Assembly (NCBI GenBank): GCA_023425025.1
Contig: JAFADG010000043.1
Span: 62,001 to 126,000, forward strand
Direction of reading: 5' to 3'
DNA: 64,000 bases
Source of the DNA: Bacillota bacterium
GTDB lineage: Bacteria; Bacillota; Clostridia; Christensenellales; Aristaeellaceae
In this document: positions 44,606 through 52,558 of the stretch, in pieces
Position numbering within the stretch: the stretch's first letter is position 1
Layout: each line of letters starts with the position of its first letter
Translations under genes and position numbers: made by a program
The notes under the pieces: model-generated
The model's input: only the letters and a program-made list of their open reading frames with translations
What the model was told of the DNA's origin: nothing
Databases searched by the model: none

Positions 44606-45142
44606 ATGCAAGATCAAAATATATGGGTTGAAAATGTCATTAATGACAGTCATGATACATTATATGCTACAGGATTACGGATTTTGAAGAGATACGGCAT
44701 GGATACGGATCAGTTATCTGATGATCTACAAGAGGTCTATATACTTCTCTGGAGGAAAAAATCGGTACTCCAAAGCCATCCCAATATCATGGGATGGTTA
44801 GTCGAAACACTGAGAAACATAATTTCAGATCGCTTACGCAAAGCATCAAAGAAGAATAAACAAATGCGGACAATGTCGTTGGATGACGAGATGCAGGCTC
44901 ATCAAAAAAAAGAAGCCGAAGTACAGAATCAGTACAATTTATTTGAGGATAAAGCCTTGATCCGGGATATGGAGGATACGCTTCGAGAGATGCTCGGTGA
45001 AGAAAATGCGAGCCTTCTTATGAAGTATTATACTCAAGGCGCCGCGCAATTGGCCTCAGAACTGGACATATCTGAAGGAACGCTGCGTGTAAGAATAGCT
45101 CGGTTAAAACACAAAATAAAAAATAATTTTTTTCACCTGTAA
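44606..45142 (+). CDS. RNA polymerase sigma-70-family (ECF-type) factor
   Basis: 178 residues from the ATG at 44606, which has GAGGAG upstream; an earlier in-frame ATG at 44552 lies within the promoter. Region 2 is DDLQEVYILLWRKKSVLQSHPNIMGWLVETLRNIISDRLRK, seen here as the segment around residues 40-85 with the LVETLRNIISDRLR core. Region 4 is LLMKYYTQGAAQLASELDIS followed by EGTLRVRIARLKHK. The two-domain layout fits an ECF factor. The next gene encodes a single-pass membrane protein, the usual place for an anti-sigma factor. It probably directs polymerase to the genes of this locus. Confidence 0.85.
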   Translation: MQDQNIWVENVINDSHDTLYATGLRILKRYGMDTDQLSDDLQEVYILLWRKKSVLQSHPNIMGWLVETLRNIISDRLRKASKKNKQMRTMSLDDEMQAHQKKEAEVQNQYNLFEDKALIRDMEDTLREMLGEENASLLMKYYTQGAAQLASELDISEGTLRVRIARLKHKIKNNFFHL

Positions 45143-45189
45143 CATTCTCCATCCAGGATACAATATAGCTATGTAGGAGTGAAAGATAG

Positions 45190-46092
45190 ATGACAGATAA
45201 CTGGAAGAGGCAATATGGTGAAAAGCTGGAATGCTTTCTTAATCATGAGGAACTTACCAGCCAGGATATCGAACGCATCCTGGATGAACAGGTCGATCTT
45301 CCCGCAGAAGAGATGGATGCATCCCTCATTCATGAGTGTCTACTTTACCTGTATCCTGAATATGAGAAAGGGGAAATGAGTGGCGCAAAAGAATCAAAGG
45401 AAAGAATTCTGAAAGCTGTAGAGGAGGTGAGCAGAGAAAAAGCATTGCATCATAATGATGCAGGACAAGTAAGAAGGGCTAGCCGTTTACGGCCTGCAAT
45501 GATTCTCCTGTTTGTTCTCATTGGAATCATGCTGCTCGGAACAGCCATCGCTTATGCTCTGGGATATCCCATATGGAATTATGTGTTCCATTGGGGAGAT
45601 GAACAGGTGCGAATTGATGTAAACGTACAGTCTTTAGGGAACTCCACCGAGCCAATATCACCGATAAAGTATCGTGGGGTGGGTAAGGGAGATGCCTTTG
45701 ACGATAAGATAAAAGAGTTAGAGTTTAATCTTACCCTTCCACAGTTGCCGGAAGAATACAACCTGACAAATATGGATAGCAGTACCGGTAGCACGCTCAG
45801 CAATTTAATCGGACTTTATAATGCCGGCGAGACGGAACTGCATATATTGATCCAAAGAGTTGCTGATGCAAACGCGATGCTTTCAAAGGCCATTGAAAAG
45901 GATGGTGCCCATGAAATCATAATAATTTCCGGGACGAGCTACTACCTATTTACAAATATCGATTTTGTTGAGGCGCTCTGGGTGTCTCCTCCCTATATCG
46001 TTCAAATCGGCGGTAATCTCGATAAACAAGAACTTGTAAACCTACTCAATACAATGGACGGAGGTAAATCAAATGAAGAAATCGCTCATTAG
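45190..46092 (+). CDS. Single-pass membrane protein, DUF4367-like, probable anti-sigma factor
   Basis: 300 residues. The N-terminal ~100 residues are cytoplasmic and acidic (LECFLNHEELTSQDIERIL, IHECLLYLYPEYEKGE), one membrane segment follows (AMILLFVLIGIMLLGTAIAYAL, about 103-124), and the rest is outside. The outer part ends in a DUF4367-like domain (YLFTNIDFVEALWVSPPYIV, IGGNLDKQELVNLLNTMDGG). Position after a sigma gene and this topology suggest an anti-sigma factor that senses a signal outside and releases the sigma factor. The final 20 bases overlap the next gene. Confidence 0.7.
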   Translation: MTDNWKRQYGEKLECFLNHEELTSQDIERILDEQVDLPAEEMDASLIHECLLYLYPEYEKGEMSGAKESKERILKAVEEVSREKALHHNDAGQVRRASRLRPAMILLFVLIGIMLLGTAIAYALGYPIWNYVFHWGDEQVRIDVNVQSLGNSTEPISPIKYRGVGKGDAFDDKIKELEFNLTLPQLPEEYNLTNMDSSTGSTLSNLIGLYNAGETELHILIQRVADANAMLSKAIEKDGAHEIIIISGTSYYLFTNIDFVEALWVSPPYIVQIGGNLDKQELVNLLNTMDGGKSNEEIAH

Positions 46093-46480
46093 CATGGTAC
46101 TCTGCTTCATCTTCGTGTGCTTTACAGCCGGAGCCCTGGCTATAGAGTTTCAGCCGTATGCTAGCGATCTTATCATGTCCTGCGATGTCTCAATAAGCAA
46201 AAGTGGTACTGCCATCACTGCTGAAGCAAGCATAACGACCCGGACAACCGCTGATAAATTAGGGTTTAGCTACATACGGATTCAGGAAAAACGCGGTTCT
46301 TCATGGGTCACAGTAAAAAGTGTGACCGACAAATATAAAACCAATGGCATAACTCATATCTATGAAATAAGTTATACAGGTATTGCCGGGAATGAGTATC
46401 GTGCTACAGCGGGATTTTACGCTGAAGACGCCGGCGAATCTGAAAGCCGTAGTGGAACCTCAGCAACCTGTGTCATTTAG
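46073..46480 (+). CDS. Small secreted protein (DUF6147-like, uncertain)
   Basis: 135 residues with a signal peptide (KKSLISMVLCFIFVCFTAGALA). The mature part is beta-rich: ISKSGTAITAEASITTRTTAD, GFSYIRIQEKRGSSWVTV and a GNEYRATAGFYAED segment, which reads like an immunoglobulin-like domain of about 100 residues. Small Clostridia proteins with this text are often annotated as DUF6147, from memory. It overlaps the membrane protein gene and ends before a strong terminator, so it is the third gene of the sigma operon. It may be the exported output or a signal sensed by the anti-sigma factor. Confidence 0.7.
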   Translation: MKKSLISMVLCFIFVCFTAGALAIEFQPYASDLIMSCDVSISKSGTAITAEASITTRTTADKLGFSYIRIQEKRGSSWVTVKSVTDKYKTNGITHIYEISYTGIAGNEYRATAGFYAEDAGESESRSGTSATCVI

Positions 46481-46500
46481 CATCTCATGATAAACGAAAA

Positions 46501-46542
46501 AAGCGGGTAGCCTTGCCCCAACCGCAAAGCTACCCGCTTTTT
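46501..46542. terminator. Bidirectional terminator between the sigma operon and integrase
   Basis: AAGCGGGTAGC/GCTACCCGCTT with a 17-base loop, A-run before and T-run after. It serves the plus-strand operon and the convergent integrase gene. Confidence 0.9.
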
Positions 46543-46552
46543 CTCTATATAT

Positions 46553-47806
46553 TTATGCCCCAACCGCCTGGCGGAGGGTATCGTCAATATTTCCTTCAAA
46601 GAAGTGAATGTACCTGTTGTAGGTGATCTCTACGCTGGCGTGCCCCAGCAGTTTTGAGATGACCTTCACCTCCACACCCCGGGCATACAGGTTGCTGGCA
46701 AAAGAATGCCGAAGTGCGTGCAGGCCGCGGCGCTCCACGCCGGCCGCTTTGCAAGCATTCGCCATAGTGGTCAGCAGATGCCGATAGCCGACATGCTCCC
46801 CGCTTTGGGTAGCAAACACATAGGGGCAGCCAATAACCTGCTGTGCCTTTAGGTGCCGGATCGCTTCCATGGCTTTGCTGTTCAGGGGGATGGTCCGCTT
46901 ACCGGCTTCTGTTTTTGTGGTCCGCTGGACAATGTTCTTTCCATCCACCCGGACCAGGTTCTTGTTTACTTTTAGTGACCGCTTCTCCTCGTCGATGTCG
47001 CACCACTCCAGCGCCAGCGCTTCGCCGGCTCGGAGCCCAGTCTCCAAAATAAGAACAGCTCCCCATCCATAACGGAAGCGGAGCTTGTTGCCTTTCTGTT
47101 CGGTGAAGGCGGCCACCAGTTTTTCTTGTTCATCCTTCTCGTAAGGGTAGATCACCTTGGTGTTATGAGTCATAGGCGGCATCTGCACGCCATGTACCGG
47201 GTTTCTTTGGATCACATCTGTGAGCATGGCATGCTCCAGGACCTGACTCAGCATTAGCTTTTGTTTTTTGATGGTGGAGGCGCTCAGTTCCTCCTCCAGA
47301 CGGTTGATGTACTCCTGAATATGCTCCAGCTTTATTTCTCTAACATCCATGTGTGCCAGTTCATCCTTACAAAGAAGCTGCAGGCAGAACCGGTATCTGA
47401 CGTAAGAACTGGGGCGAACCTTGCCTTGCTTGTACTTTTCCAGCCAGTTCAGCATGTAGTTGGCCAGCAGCAAACCTTCTTCGCTCGCCGTAGATACTGA
47501 AGGAGATTCCTGTTGGAGAGGAGCCTTTTTCTTCCCCTCGTTTCGTGGCTGCCCACGTTTTGGGTTGGCATCTATTTGGGTGTTAAGGGTAAATTCCAAA
47601 TCTCGAAAGCGTTCAAGTACTTCAATCTCTGTATTGCAGGTAATGAATTTCCGCTTCCCATCCAGATCCCTATACCCCGCTTGATACCTGCCGTCAGAGC
47701 GTTCGGTAATTTTCCCAAGCTTCAAATGGATAATTGTCACTGCTTTCTCTCCCTTAGTTTTGCTGCCATCCTGAGAACCAGTGACATGGTAAATCGTTCT
47801 GATCAC
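46553..47806 (-). CDS. Intact tyrosine-type site-specific integrase
   Basis: 417 residues from a GTG at 47806 with AAGGAG 8 bases upstream. The N-terminal part binds arm-type sites (KLGKITERSDGRYQAGYRD) and a SAM-like core-binding domain follows (YMLNWLEKYKQGKVRPSSYV). The catalytic set is complete: the first arginine in LETGLRAGEALALEW, H363/R366 in HALRHSFA, H389 in LLGHASVEI, and Y399 in TYNRYIH. It is the Tn916/Int type found on Gram-positive integrative elements. Two fragments of very close relatives lie at 32669 and 36215, which shows that such elements entered this place more than once. Confidence 0.92.
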   Translation of the reverse strand: MIRTIYHVTGSQDGSKTKGEKAVTIIHLKLGKITERSDGRYQAGYRDLDGKRKFITCNTEIEVLERFRDLEFTLNTQIDANPKRGQPRNEGKKKAPLQQESPSVSTASEEGLLLANYMLNWLEKYKQGKVRPSSYVRYRFCLQLLCKDELAHMDVREIKLEHIQEYINRLEEELSASTIKKQKLMLSQVLEHAMLTDVIQRNPVHGVQMPPMTHNTKVIYPYEKDEQEKLVAAFTEQKGNKLRFRYGWGAVLILETGLRAGEALALEWCDIDEEKRSLKVNKNLVRVDGKNIVQRTTKTEAGKRTIPLNSKAMEAIRHLKAQQVIGCPYVFATQSGEHVGYRHLLTTMANACKAAGVERRGLHALRHSFASNLYARGVEVKVISKLLGHASVEITYNRYIHFFEGNIDDTLRQAVGA

Positions 47807-47855
47807 ATTATCAACTCCTTATTAAACATAACGAATACTAATAGGAAGAGAAAGA

Positions 47856-47900
47856 TTCGGCCGGGATTTGTTTCGTATACACAAGCAAATTCCGGCCGAA
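47856..47900 (-). terminator. Long hairpin beyond the peptidoglycan-binding remnant
   Basis: TTCGGCCGGGATTTG and CAAATTCCGGCCGAA form a 15-base stem with one mismatch and a 15-base loop. On the minus strand TCTTTCTC follows. It is most simply the terminator of the truncated gene at 47942. Confidence 0.6.
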
Positions 47901-47941
47901 ATGATTGGCTAATTTGCGAATATGGAGGCACCCCTATTTGT

Positions 47942-48088
47942 CTATTGTGCCAATGATCCCCGTGTGACTGGCCCAACAGCACCATCCACCGTGATGCTTG
48001 CGCTTTGCTGGAAAGCCTTTACCGCTGCGACGGTTTTGGGGCCATAAATACCATCAGCATTGCCTGGGTCAAAGCCCAGTTGTACAAG
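47942..48088 (-). pseudogene. C-terminal remnant of a peptidoglycan-binding-domain protein
   Basis: The minus strand encodes about 48 residues ending in a stop: LVQLGFDPGNADGIYG, PKTVAAVKAFQQS and VDGAVGPVTRGSLAQ. This is the repeat pattern of a PG_binding_1 domain as found at the end of amidases and other wall enzymes. The likeness begins abruptly near 48088, and no start is present, so the rest of the gene has been lost. The remnant marks the right border of the island. Confidence 0.8.
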
Positions 48089-48097
48089 GAAAAGCAA

Positions 48098-48637
48098 ATG
48101 AGCAAGAAAGTATTGGTGTTGTCGGCAAGCCCAAGAAAGGGCGGTAACTCAGATACGCTGTGCGATGAATTCATTCGCGGGGCGACAGAGACCGGGAACG
48201 AGGCGGAGAAGGTCTTTCTCCGGGACAGAGAGTTGAATTACTGCACGGGCTGCGGCATATGCAGCAGCACGCACCAATGCGTACTGAAGGATGATATGGC
48301 GGAGATCCTAAACAAGATGGTCGATGCCGATGTGATTGTCATGGCAACGCCGGTCTACTTTTATACCATGGACGGGCAGATGAAGACGCTGATCGATCGC
48401 ACGGTGCCCCGGTATACAGAAATCTCCGGCAAAGATTTTTACTTTATCATGACGGCCGCCGATACAGATCAGTCCATGATGGAGCGCACTTTGGAAGGTT
48501 TCAGAGGCTTCACGGAAGACTGCCTTGAGAATGCACACGAGAAAGGCAGTCTCTATGGCACCGGCGTATGGCAGAAGGGAGATATCCAACGATCACCCGT
48601 ACTGCTGAAAGCCTATGAAATGGGGAAACGAGTGTAG
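48098..48637 (+). CDS. NADPH-dependent FMN reductase/flavodoxin-like protein
   Basis: 179 residues from the ATG at 48098 (AAGGA 7 bases upstream); the longer frame runs into the remnant of another gene. The flavin-phosphate loop is VLSASPRKGGNSDTL, and VIVMATPVYFYTMDGQMKTLIDR binds the ring. A cysteine group (YCTGCGICSSTHQC) lies after the loop, as in the iron-sulfur flavoprotein-like branch. It reduces flavin or an organic acceptor with NAD(P)H. The MerR gene that follows, 61 bases downstream, may regulate it, an arrangement often seen for redox-stress genes. Confidence 0.85.
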   Translation: MSKKVLVLSASPRKGGNSDTLCDEFIRGATETGNEAEKVFLRDRELNYCTGCGICSSTHQCVLKDDMAEILNKMVDADVIVMATPVYFYTMDGQMKTLIDRTVPRYTEISGKDFYFIMTAADTDQSMMERTLEGFRGFTEDCLENAHEKGSLYGTGVWQKGDIQRSPVLLKAYEMGKRV

Positions 48638-48698
48638 CGGCAACTTGATCGCGGACCTGCGGCGAGAGACTGTAGTTCTGAGAAAAGAAGGCGATCGC

Positions 48699-49085
48699 AT
48701 GACCATTACCGAGGTGGCTGAAAAGTTTGGACTGACGGCGGATACATTGCGCTATTACGAGCGTATAGGCTTGATTCCCAAAGTGATGCGTACCAGCGGA
48801 GGTATCCGCGATTACGCCGAGGGTGACCTAAAATGGGTGGAGTTCATCAAGTGTATGCGCAGCGCAGGCGTATCTATCGAGGCGCTGGTGGAATATGTAT
48901 CACTTTTTCAAATAGGAAGCGAATCGATCCAGACACGAAAGGCAATCCTGATTGAACAGCGCCAGCAGATCTCCGATCGCATCGCGGAACTTCAAGCCGC
49001 CCTTGCCCGACTTGACCGGAAGCTTGACGGCTATGAAGAGCGAATGCTAAATCTCGAACGGAGCTTTTATCAAGAGCCAGATTGA
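48699..49085 (+). CDS. MerR-family transcriptional regulator
   Basis: 128 residues from the ATG at 48699 with AAGAAGG upstream. The winged helix-turn-helix is ITEVAEKFGLTADTLRYYER followed by IGLIPKVMRTSGGIRDY, and a long dimer helix follows (AILIEQRQQISDRIAELQAAL). It lacks the metal-binding cysteines of MerR/CueR, so it belongs to the drug- or redox-responsive branch. It probably acts on its own transcript with the flavin reductase gene just upstream. Confidence 0.9.
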   Translation: MTITEVAEKFGLTADTLRYYERIGLIPKVMRTSGGIRDYAEGDLKWVEFIKCMRSAGVSIEALVEYVSLFQIGSESIQTRKAILIEQRQQISDRIAELQAALARLDRKLDGYEERMLNLERSFYQEPD

Positions 49086-49092
49086 CCGGAAT

Positions 49093-49145
49093 GAAGCAAC
49101 CAACGCGGTCCGAACCCCAAAGGTTTGGAGAACAGTGGTTGCTTC
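49093..49145 (+). terminator. Hairpin after the MerR gene
   Basis: GAAGCAACCA and TGGTTGCTTC pair across a 33-base inner region, followed by TTATTTTG. The large loop makes this a weak terminator call. Confidence 0.45.
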
Positions 49146-49420
49146 TTATTTTGCTCGCACATTCAGTTTTATTTGTATTACCTTTTGCGTCATTACACAT
49201 TACTGCCGCTTTCTTCGGGCCTGCGGACGTGCTTTATTTACTCGGGAGACTGGCATCTGCGGAGGATTGTCACCGGACCACTTTCCGGGGAATATCTCAT
49301 CGCGGCGCAAAATCGGACATTGAATCCTGGTTGAAGCAAATTGGTAGCTTGTAGTCTGCCATGGTTATTCTCTGATGGCACATTCTGACTTCTTGCTCCT
49401 ACATAATGATGCACACCCCG
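49146..49420. other. Gene-free stretch between MerR and YetF genes
   Basis: I see no gene, RNA or clear repeat here. The open frames present lack ribosome sites and family likeness. Confidence 0.5.
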
Positions 49421-50125
49421 CTACACCAATGATGAAGCCGGGGTGTGGTAACCCTTTAGATGGACTGTCAGCACGCCTGCCTGATCTACGCAGGCAAGCA
49501 AGACATCGGAAGGGTTTGAAATGTTTTGTTGCTGCAACTCCTGATTAAGCCATGCTTCATCCCGCTGGAGAATGCTTAGGTGATGGTGCAAAATCTTACC
49601 GTCGAGGATCACATTCACGCACAGGCCCTTTGCATCCACTGCCAACTTCATGTCCTCGGGTGTAATGGGACTTTTCTCAGATTTTAGCAGGACGCTTAAC
49701 CCTCCGTTTGTTTCAAGAATCGCCGCTTCCACATCCGCAAGGTTAAATACCCCCTGCTGTCTGCATTCCTCCAGCAAGTCGTTGATCGTCAGCTTGGTAC
49801 TTTTGAGCCCGCATTCAACGATATTCCCCTTCTCAACTACTACGATGGGCATGCCGTCCAGCAGTTTTCGGCCGGCAAAGCTCTTGGCGCTGATCCATGA
49901 CAGCGCCAGCGAGAGCAGAGCGAATGTGAGTGCTCCAACCAAAGCTTCCAATAAGCCAATGGATGGATCCACTGCGCATTGAGAAGCTATGGATCCAATA
50001 GAAATGCCGATCACATAATCAAAGAATGTCAACTGCGCGATCTGCTTTTTACCCAAGATCCTGGCGAGCAGGAACAGAACGCTAAAGGAGAGCAGTGAGC
50101 GGAATATAGTTGATAGAATTGGCAC
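49421..50125 (-). CDS. YetF-like membrane protein (DUF421)
   Basis: 234 residues starting at GTG 50125, where GGAGG lies 8 bases upstream; longer frames have no site. The N-terminal ~85 residues hold three membrane segments (LLSFSVLFLLARILG, then FFDYVIGISIGSIAS and LLEALVGALTFALLSLALSW). The soluble part carries the DUF421 core (LDGMPIVVVEKGNIV, LTINDLLEECRQQGVFNLADVEAAILETNG). Bacillus relatives (YetF, YrbG) are spore- or envelope-associated proteins of unknown role. It is a single-gene unit. Confidence 0.88.
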   Translation of the reverse strand: MPILSTIFRSLLSFSVLFLLARILGKKQIAQLTFFDYVIGISIGSIASQCAVDPSIGLLEALVGALTFALLSLALSWISAKSFAGRKLLDGMPIVVVEKGNIVECGLKSTKLTINDLLEECRQQGVFNLADVEAAILETNGGLSVLLKSEKSPITPEDMKLAVDAKGLCVNVILDGKILHHHLSILQRDEAWLNQELQQQNISNPSDVLLACVDQAGVLTVHLKGYHTPASSLV

Positions 50126-50346
50126 TATAAAGCCTCCATCCTCCCCATTTCGAAAAGTATGCCCATGTATCAAGTTTTTCATAATATATAGCCACGTTCC
50201 CTGAAATAATGGCAGCTCCCGGCGTTGTATTGCCGGAATTCGGACCAAAGATATATGCAGGTAGGAAGTTCATTTGAAGTGTGATAAAATATCTCAAGTG
50301 GATATTCCAAGTTCAATGGATTTCAAGTATGGTTGGAGGGCTGCTG

Positions 50347-50886
50347 ATGAAAACACTGATGCATGCATGCTGCGCGCCATGCTCGATCCGATGCGTGGAA
50401 AGCTTGCGTGCAGAAGCTATCGAGCCGGTTTTGTTTTGGCATAATCCCAACATTCACCCGTTCACAGAATACCAAAGCAGAAAAGAAGCCCTCATTCAAT
50501 TTGCAAAAGAGAAGAATTTGCAATTGATCTTAAAGGATACATATGGTTTGCGATATTTTATCGAGCAAGTTTATCCTGACTTTGATAAGCGGTGCGGTTA
50601 TTGTTACCATATGCGCATGGAGGAGGCTGCAAAATACGCGTTGGAGCACGGGTTTGATAGCTTTACCACCACCCTTTTGATCAGCCCCTATCAGAATCAT
50701 GATCTGATTATTCAGACAGCACAAGCGCTGGCGGAAGAGTACCATATATCCTTCTTGTATCGGGATTTTCGCCCTTTGTTCCGGGAGGGGCAGAAGGCGG
50801 CTAAGGAAATGGGGCTGTATATGCAAAAATACTGCGGCTGCATTTTCAGCGAGGAAGAACGGTATCAGAAGCAAAAAGGCTGTTGA
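50347..50886 (+). CDS. queH: Epoxyqueuosine reductase QueH
   Basis: 179 residues from the ATG at 50347 with GGAGGG 8 bases upstream. The QueH cysteine set is present: HACCAPCS near the start, KRCGYCYHMRM in the middle and YCGCIFSEEE near the end, which bind iron-sulfur and metal centres. It reduces epoxyqueuosine to queuosine in tRNA, replacing QueG. Length is normal. It is followed 24 bases later by a LysR gene, probably by chance. Confidence 0.92.
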   Translation: MKTLMHACCAPCSIRCVESLRAEAIEPVLFWHNPNIHPFTEYQSRKEALIQFAKEKNLQLILKDTYGLRYFIEQVYPDFDKRCGYCYHMRMEEAAKYALEHGFDSFTTTLLISPYQNHDLIIQTAQALAEEYHISFLYRDFRPLFREGQKAAKEMGLYMQKYCGCIFSEEERYQKQKGC

Positions 50887-50910
50887 CAGTCGAATTGAAG
50901 GAGAAAAGCG

Positions 50911-51825
50911 ATGACACTACAAAAGCTGCGCTATCTGATAGAGATCGTGAATTGCGGTTCCATGAATGAGGCGGCCAAGCGCCTGTTCATCACCCAGCCC
51001 AGCCTTTCCGGGGCGGTAAAAGAGTTGGAGGAGCAGGTGGGTTTTGATATTTTTTTGCGTACCAACAAGGGCGTGGTTCTCTCTCCGGACGGGGCTGAGT
51101 TTTTAGGCTATGCCCGCCAAATTGTGGAGCAGGCCGACCTGATGGAGCAGCGATATTTCCATGCACAACCCAGCCGGCAGCGCTTTTCCGTTTCGACTCA
51201 GCACTACGCCTTCGCAGTCAAAGCCTTTGTGAATCTGGTCCGGGAGCACGGTGCGTTGGAGTATGAATTTTCTTTCCGGGATGCAAGGACATATGAAATC
51301 CTGGAGGATGTCCGCAACCTGCGCAGCGAGATTGGAATTCTGTATCTGAATGATTTCAATTCCAAGGTGATAAACCACCTGCTGGAGCAATACGGTCTTG
51401 CCTTTCATCCTTTATTTGTGGCTATGCCTCACATTTTTGTCAGCGCTCAAAACCCGTTGGCACAAAAGAGCGCGGTAACTCTTCATGACCTAGATGAATA
51501 TCCCTGCCTCTCCTTTGAGCAGGGAGAGCACAATTCCTTTTACTATGCCGAGGAAATCTTAAGCACGCTGCCCCACGGGAAAAGCATCAAGGTCTCCGAC
51601 CGTGCCACTATTTTCAATCTGATGATCGGCCTGAACGGTTACACCATCTCTACCGGCGTCATCAACGCCGACTTGAACGGAGAAGGGATCGTGGCCGTGC
51701 CGCTTAAAGTGGAGGAGACTATTACCGTAGGATGGATCGCTCATAAAAAGGTGACGCTGTCCAGGTTGGCGGAGCTGTTTGTAAGTAAGCTTCAGGAATC
51801 CGTAAAGGACGCCTCGCAGATATAA
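50911..51825 (+). CDS. LysR-family transcriptional regulator
   Basis: 304 residues with GGAG before the ATG. The N-terminal helix-turn-helix is LRYLIEIVNCGSMNEAAKRL followed by FITQPSLSGAVKELEEQ. The C-terminal sensor domain has the usual RD1/RD2 fold (EIGILYLNDFNSKV, FVAMPHIFVSAQNPL, VSDRATIFNLMIGLNGYTI). The effector and target are unknown. It is not divergent from a metabolic gene, which is the common arrangement, so its target cannot be guessed from position. Confidence 0.9.
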   Translation: MTLQKLRYLIEIVNCGSMNEAAKRLFITQPSLSGAVKELEEQVGFDIFLRTNKGVVLSPDGAEFLGYARQIVEQADLMEQRYFHAQPSRQRFSVSTQHYAFAVKAFVNLVREHGALEYEFSFRDARTYEILEDVRNLRSEIGILYLNDFNSKVINHLLEQYGLAFHPLFVAMPHIFVSAQNPLAQKSAVTLHDLDEYPCLSFEQGEHNSFYYAEEILSTLPHGKSIKVSDRATIFNLMIGLNGYTISTGVINADLNGEGIVAVPLKVEETITVGWIAHKKVTLSRLAELFVSKLQESVKDASQI

Positions 51826-51979
51826 GAAAAACTATATCAAACAAATTATTAACGCGATCATTCAATAACATATGAATATGATATGATCCCTCAAAAGGAG
51901 TAATAATTTGTAAGCAATGCATTTGAAAACGCTAGGCAAAGTGGAAATGATGTGCGTGTTGGAAGAAAGGTGGAACTGA

Positions 51980-52474
51980 ATGGAGAGGCAGCTTACTCAA
52001 GTCATTTTGGAGCAGACCGAAATTTTGCTGCATAACGTGAATACTACACTCCAAACATGCGATCTGGATTTTGTCCTGTGTGAGATGCCTGTCTGGAAGC
52101 ATTTGTATCATGCCCTTCATTCCCTGGATCGGTGGTTCATTAACCCGCAGCGGTATGACGAGCCGCCTTTTCATGAACAGGACCTGAACTCTTTGGATAT
52201 CCCAAGCGAAAGAACGCTGTCCCGGGAAGAGCTGGCCGCGTATTATCATCAAATCAGGCAGAAGATTCAGCAATACCTGAACGGGTTGACAGACGATATG
52301 CTCTATGAAAAGCCCGAGGGTTGCAAACATACCCGGATGGCGCTTATCCTGGGGCAATACCGGCATTTATACTGCCACATCGGGAACATTAATTGCACCA
52401 CCATCCTGCGCACAGGCAAATGGCCGAGGGTTGTGGGGCTGGAGGGGGATTTGACCGCAGGATTGTATGAATAG
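51980..52474 (+). CDS. DinB-like four-helix protein
   Basis: 164 residues, mostly helical. Histidines in the first, second and last helices (KHLYHALHSLDRW near the start, YRHLYCHIGNIN near the end) fit the metal site of the DinB/YfiT superfamily. Members use a metal-bound thiol for detoxification or are of unknown role. AAGGTGG lies upstream. It stands alone between LysR and the DapF-like gene. Confidence 0.7.
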   Translation: MERQLTQVILEQTEILLHNVNTTLQTCDLDFVLCEMPVWKHLYHALHSLDRWFINPQRYDEPPFHEQDLNSLDIPSERTLSREELAAYYHQIRQKIQQYLNGLTDDMLYEKPEGCKHTRMALILGQYRHLYCHIGNINCTTILRTGKWPRVVGLEGDLTAGLYE

Positions 52475-52558
52475 CGTCATGCGCTTTTATGGCTTGCGGC
52501 ACATGTTATCCTGACGGAAGGCACAGCATAGCTTTTGCATAGGAGGGGATAAGCGCGG

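Noticed and set aside
49082..49354. A 90-codon frame after the MerR gene
   Set aside because: It overlaps the hairpin, has no ribosome site or recognisable motif, and parallel frames of similar length exist in the same stretch.
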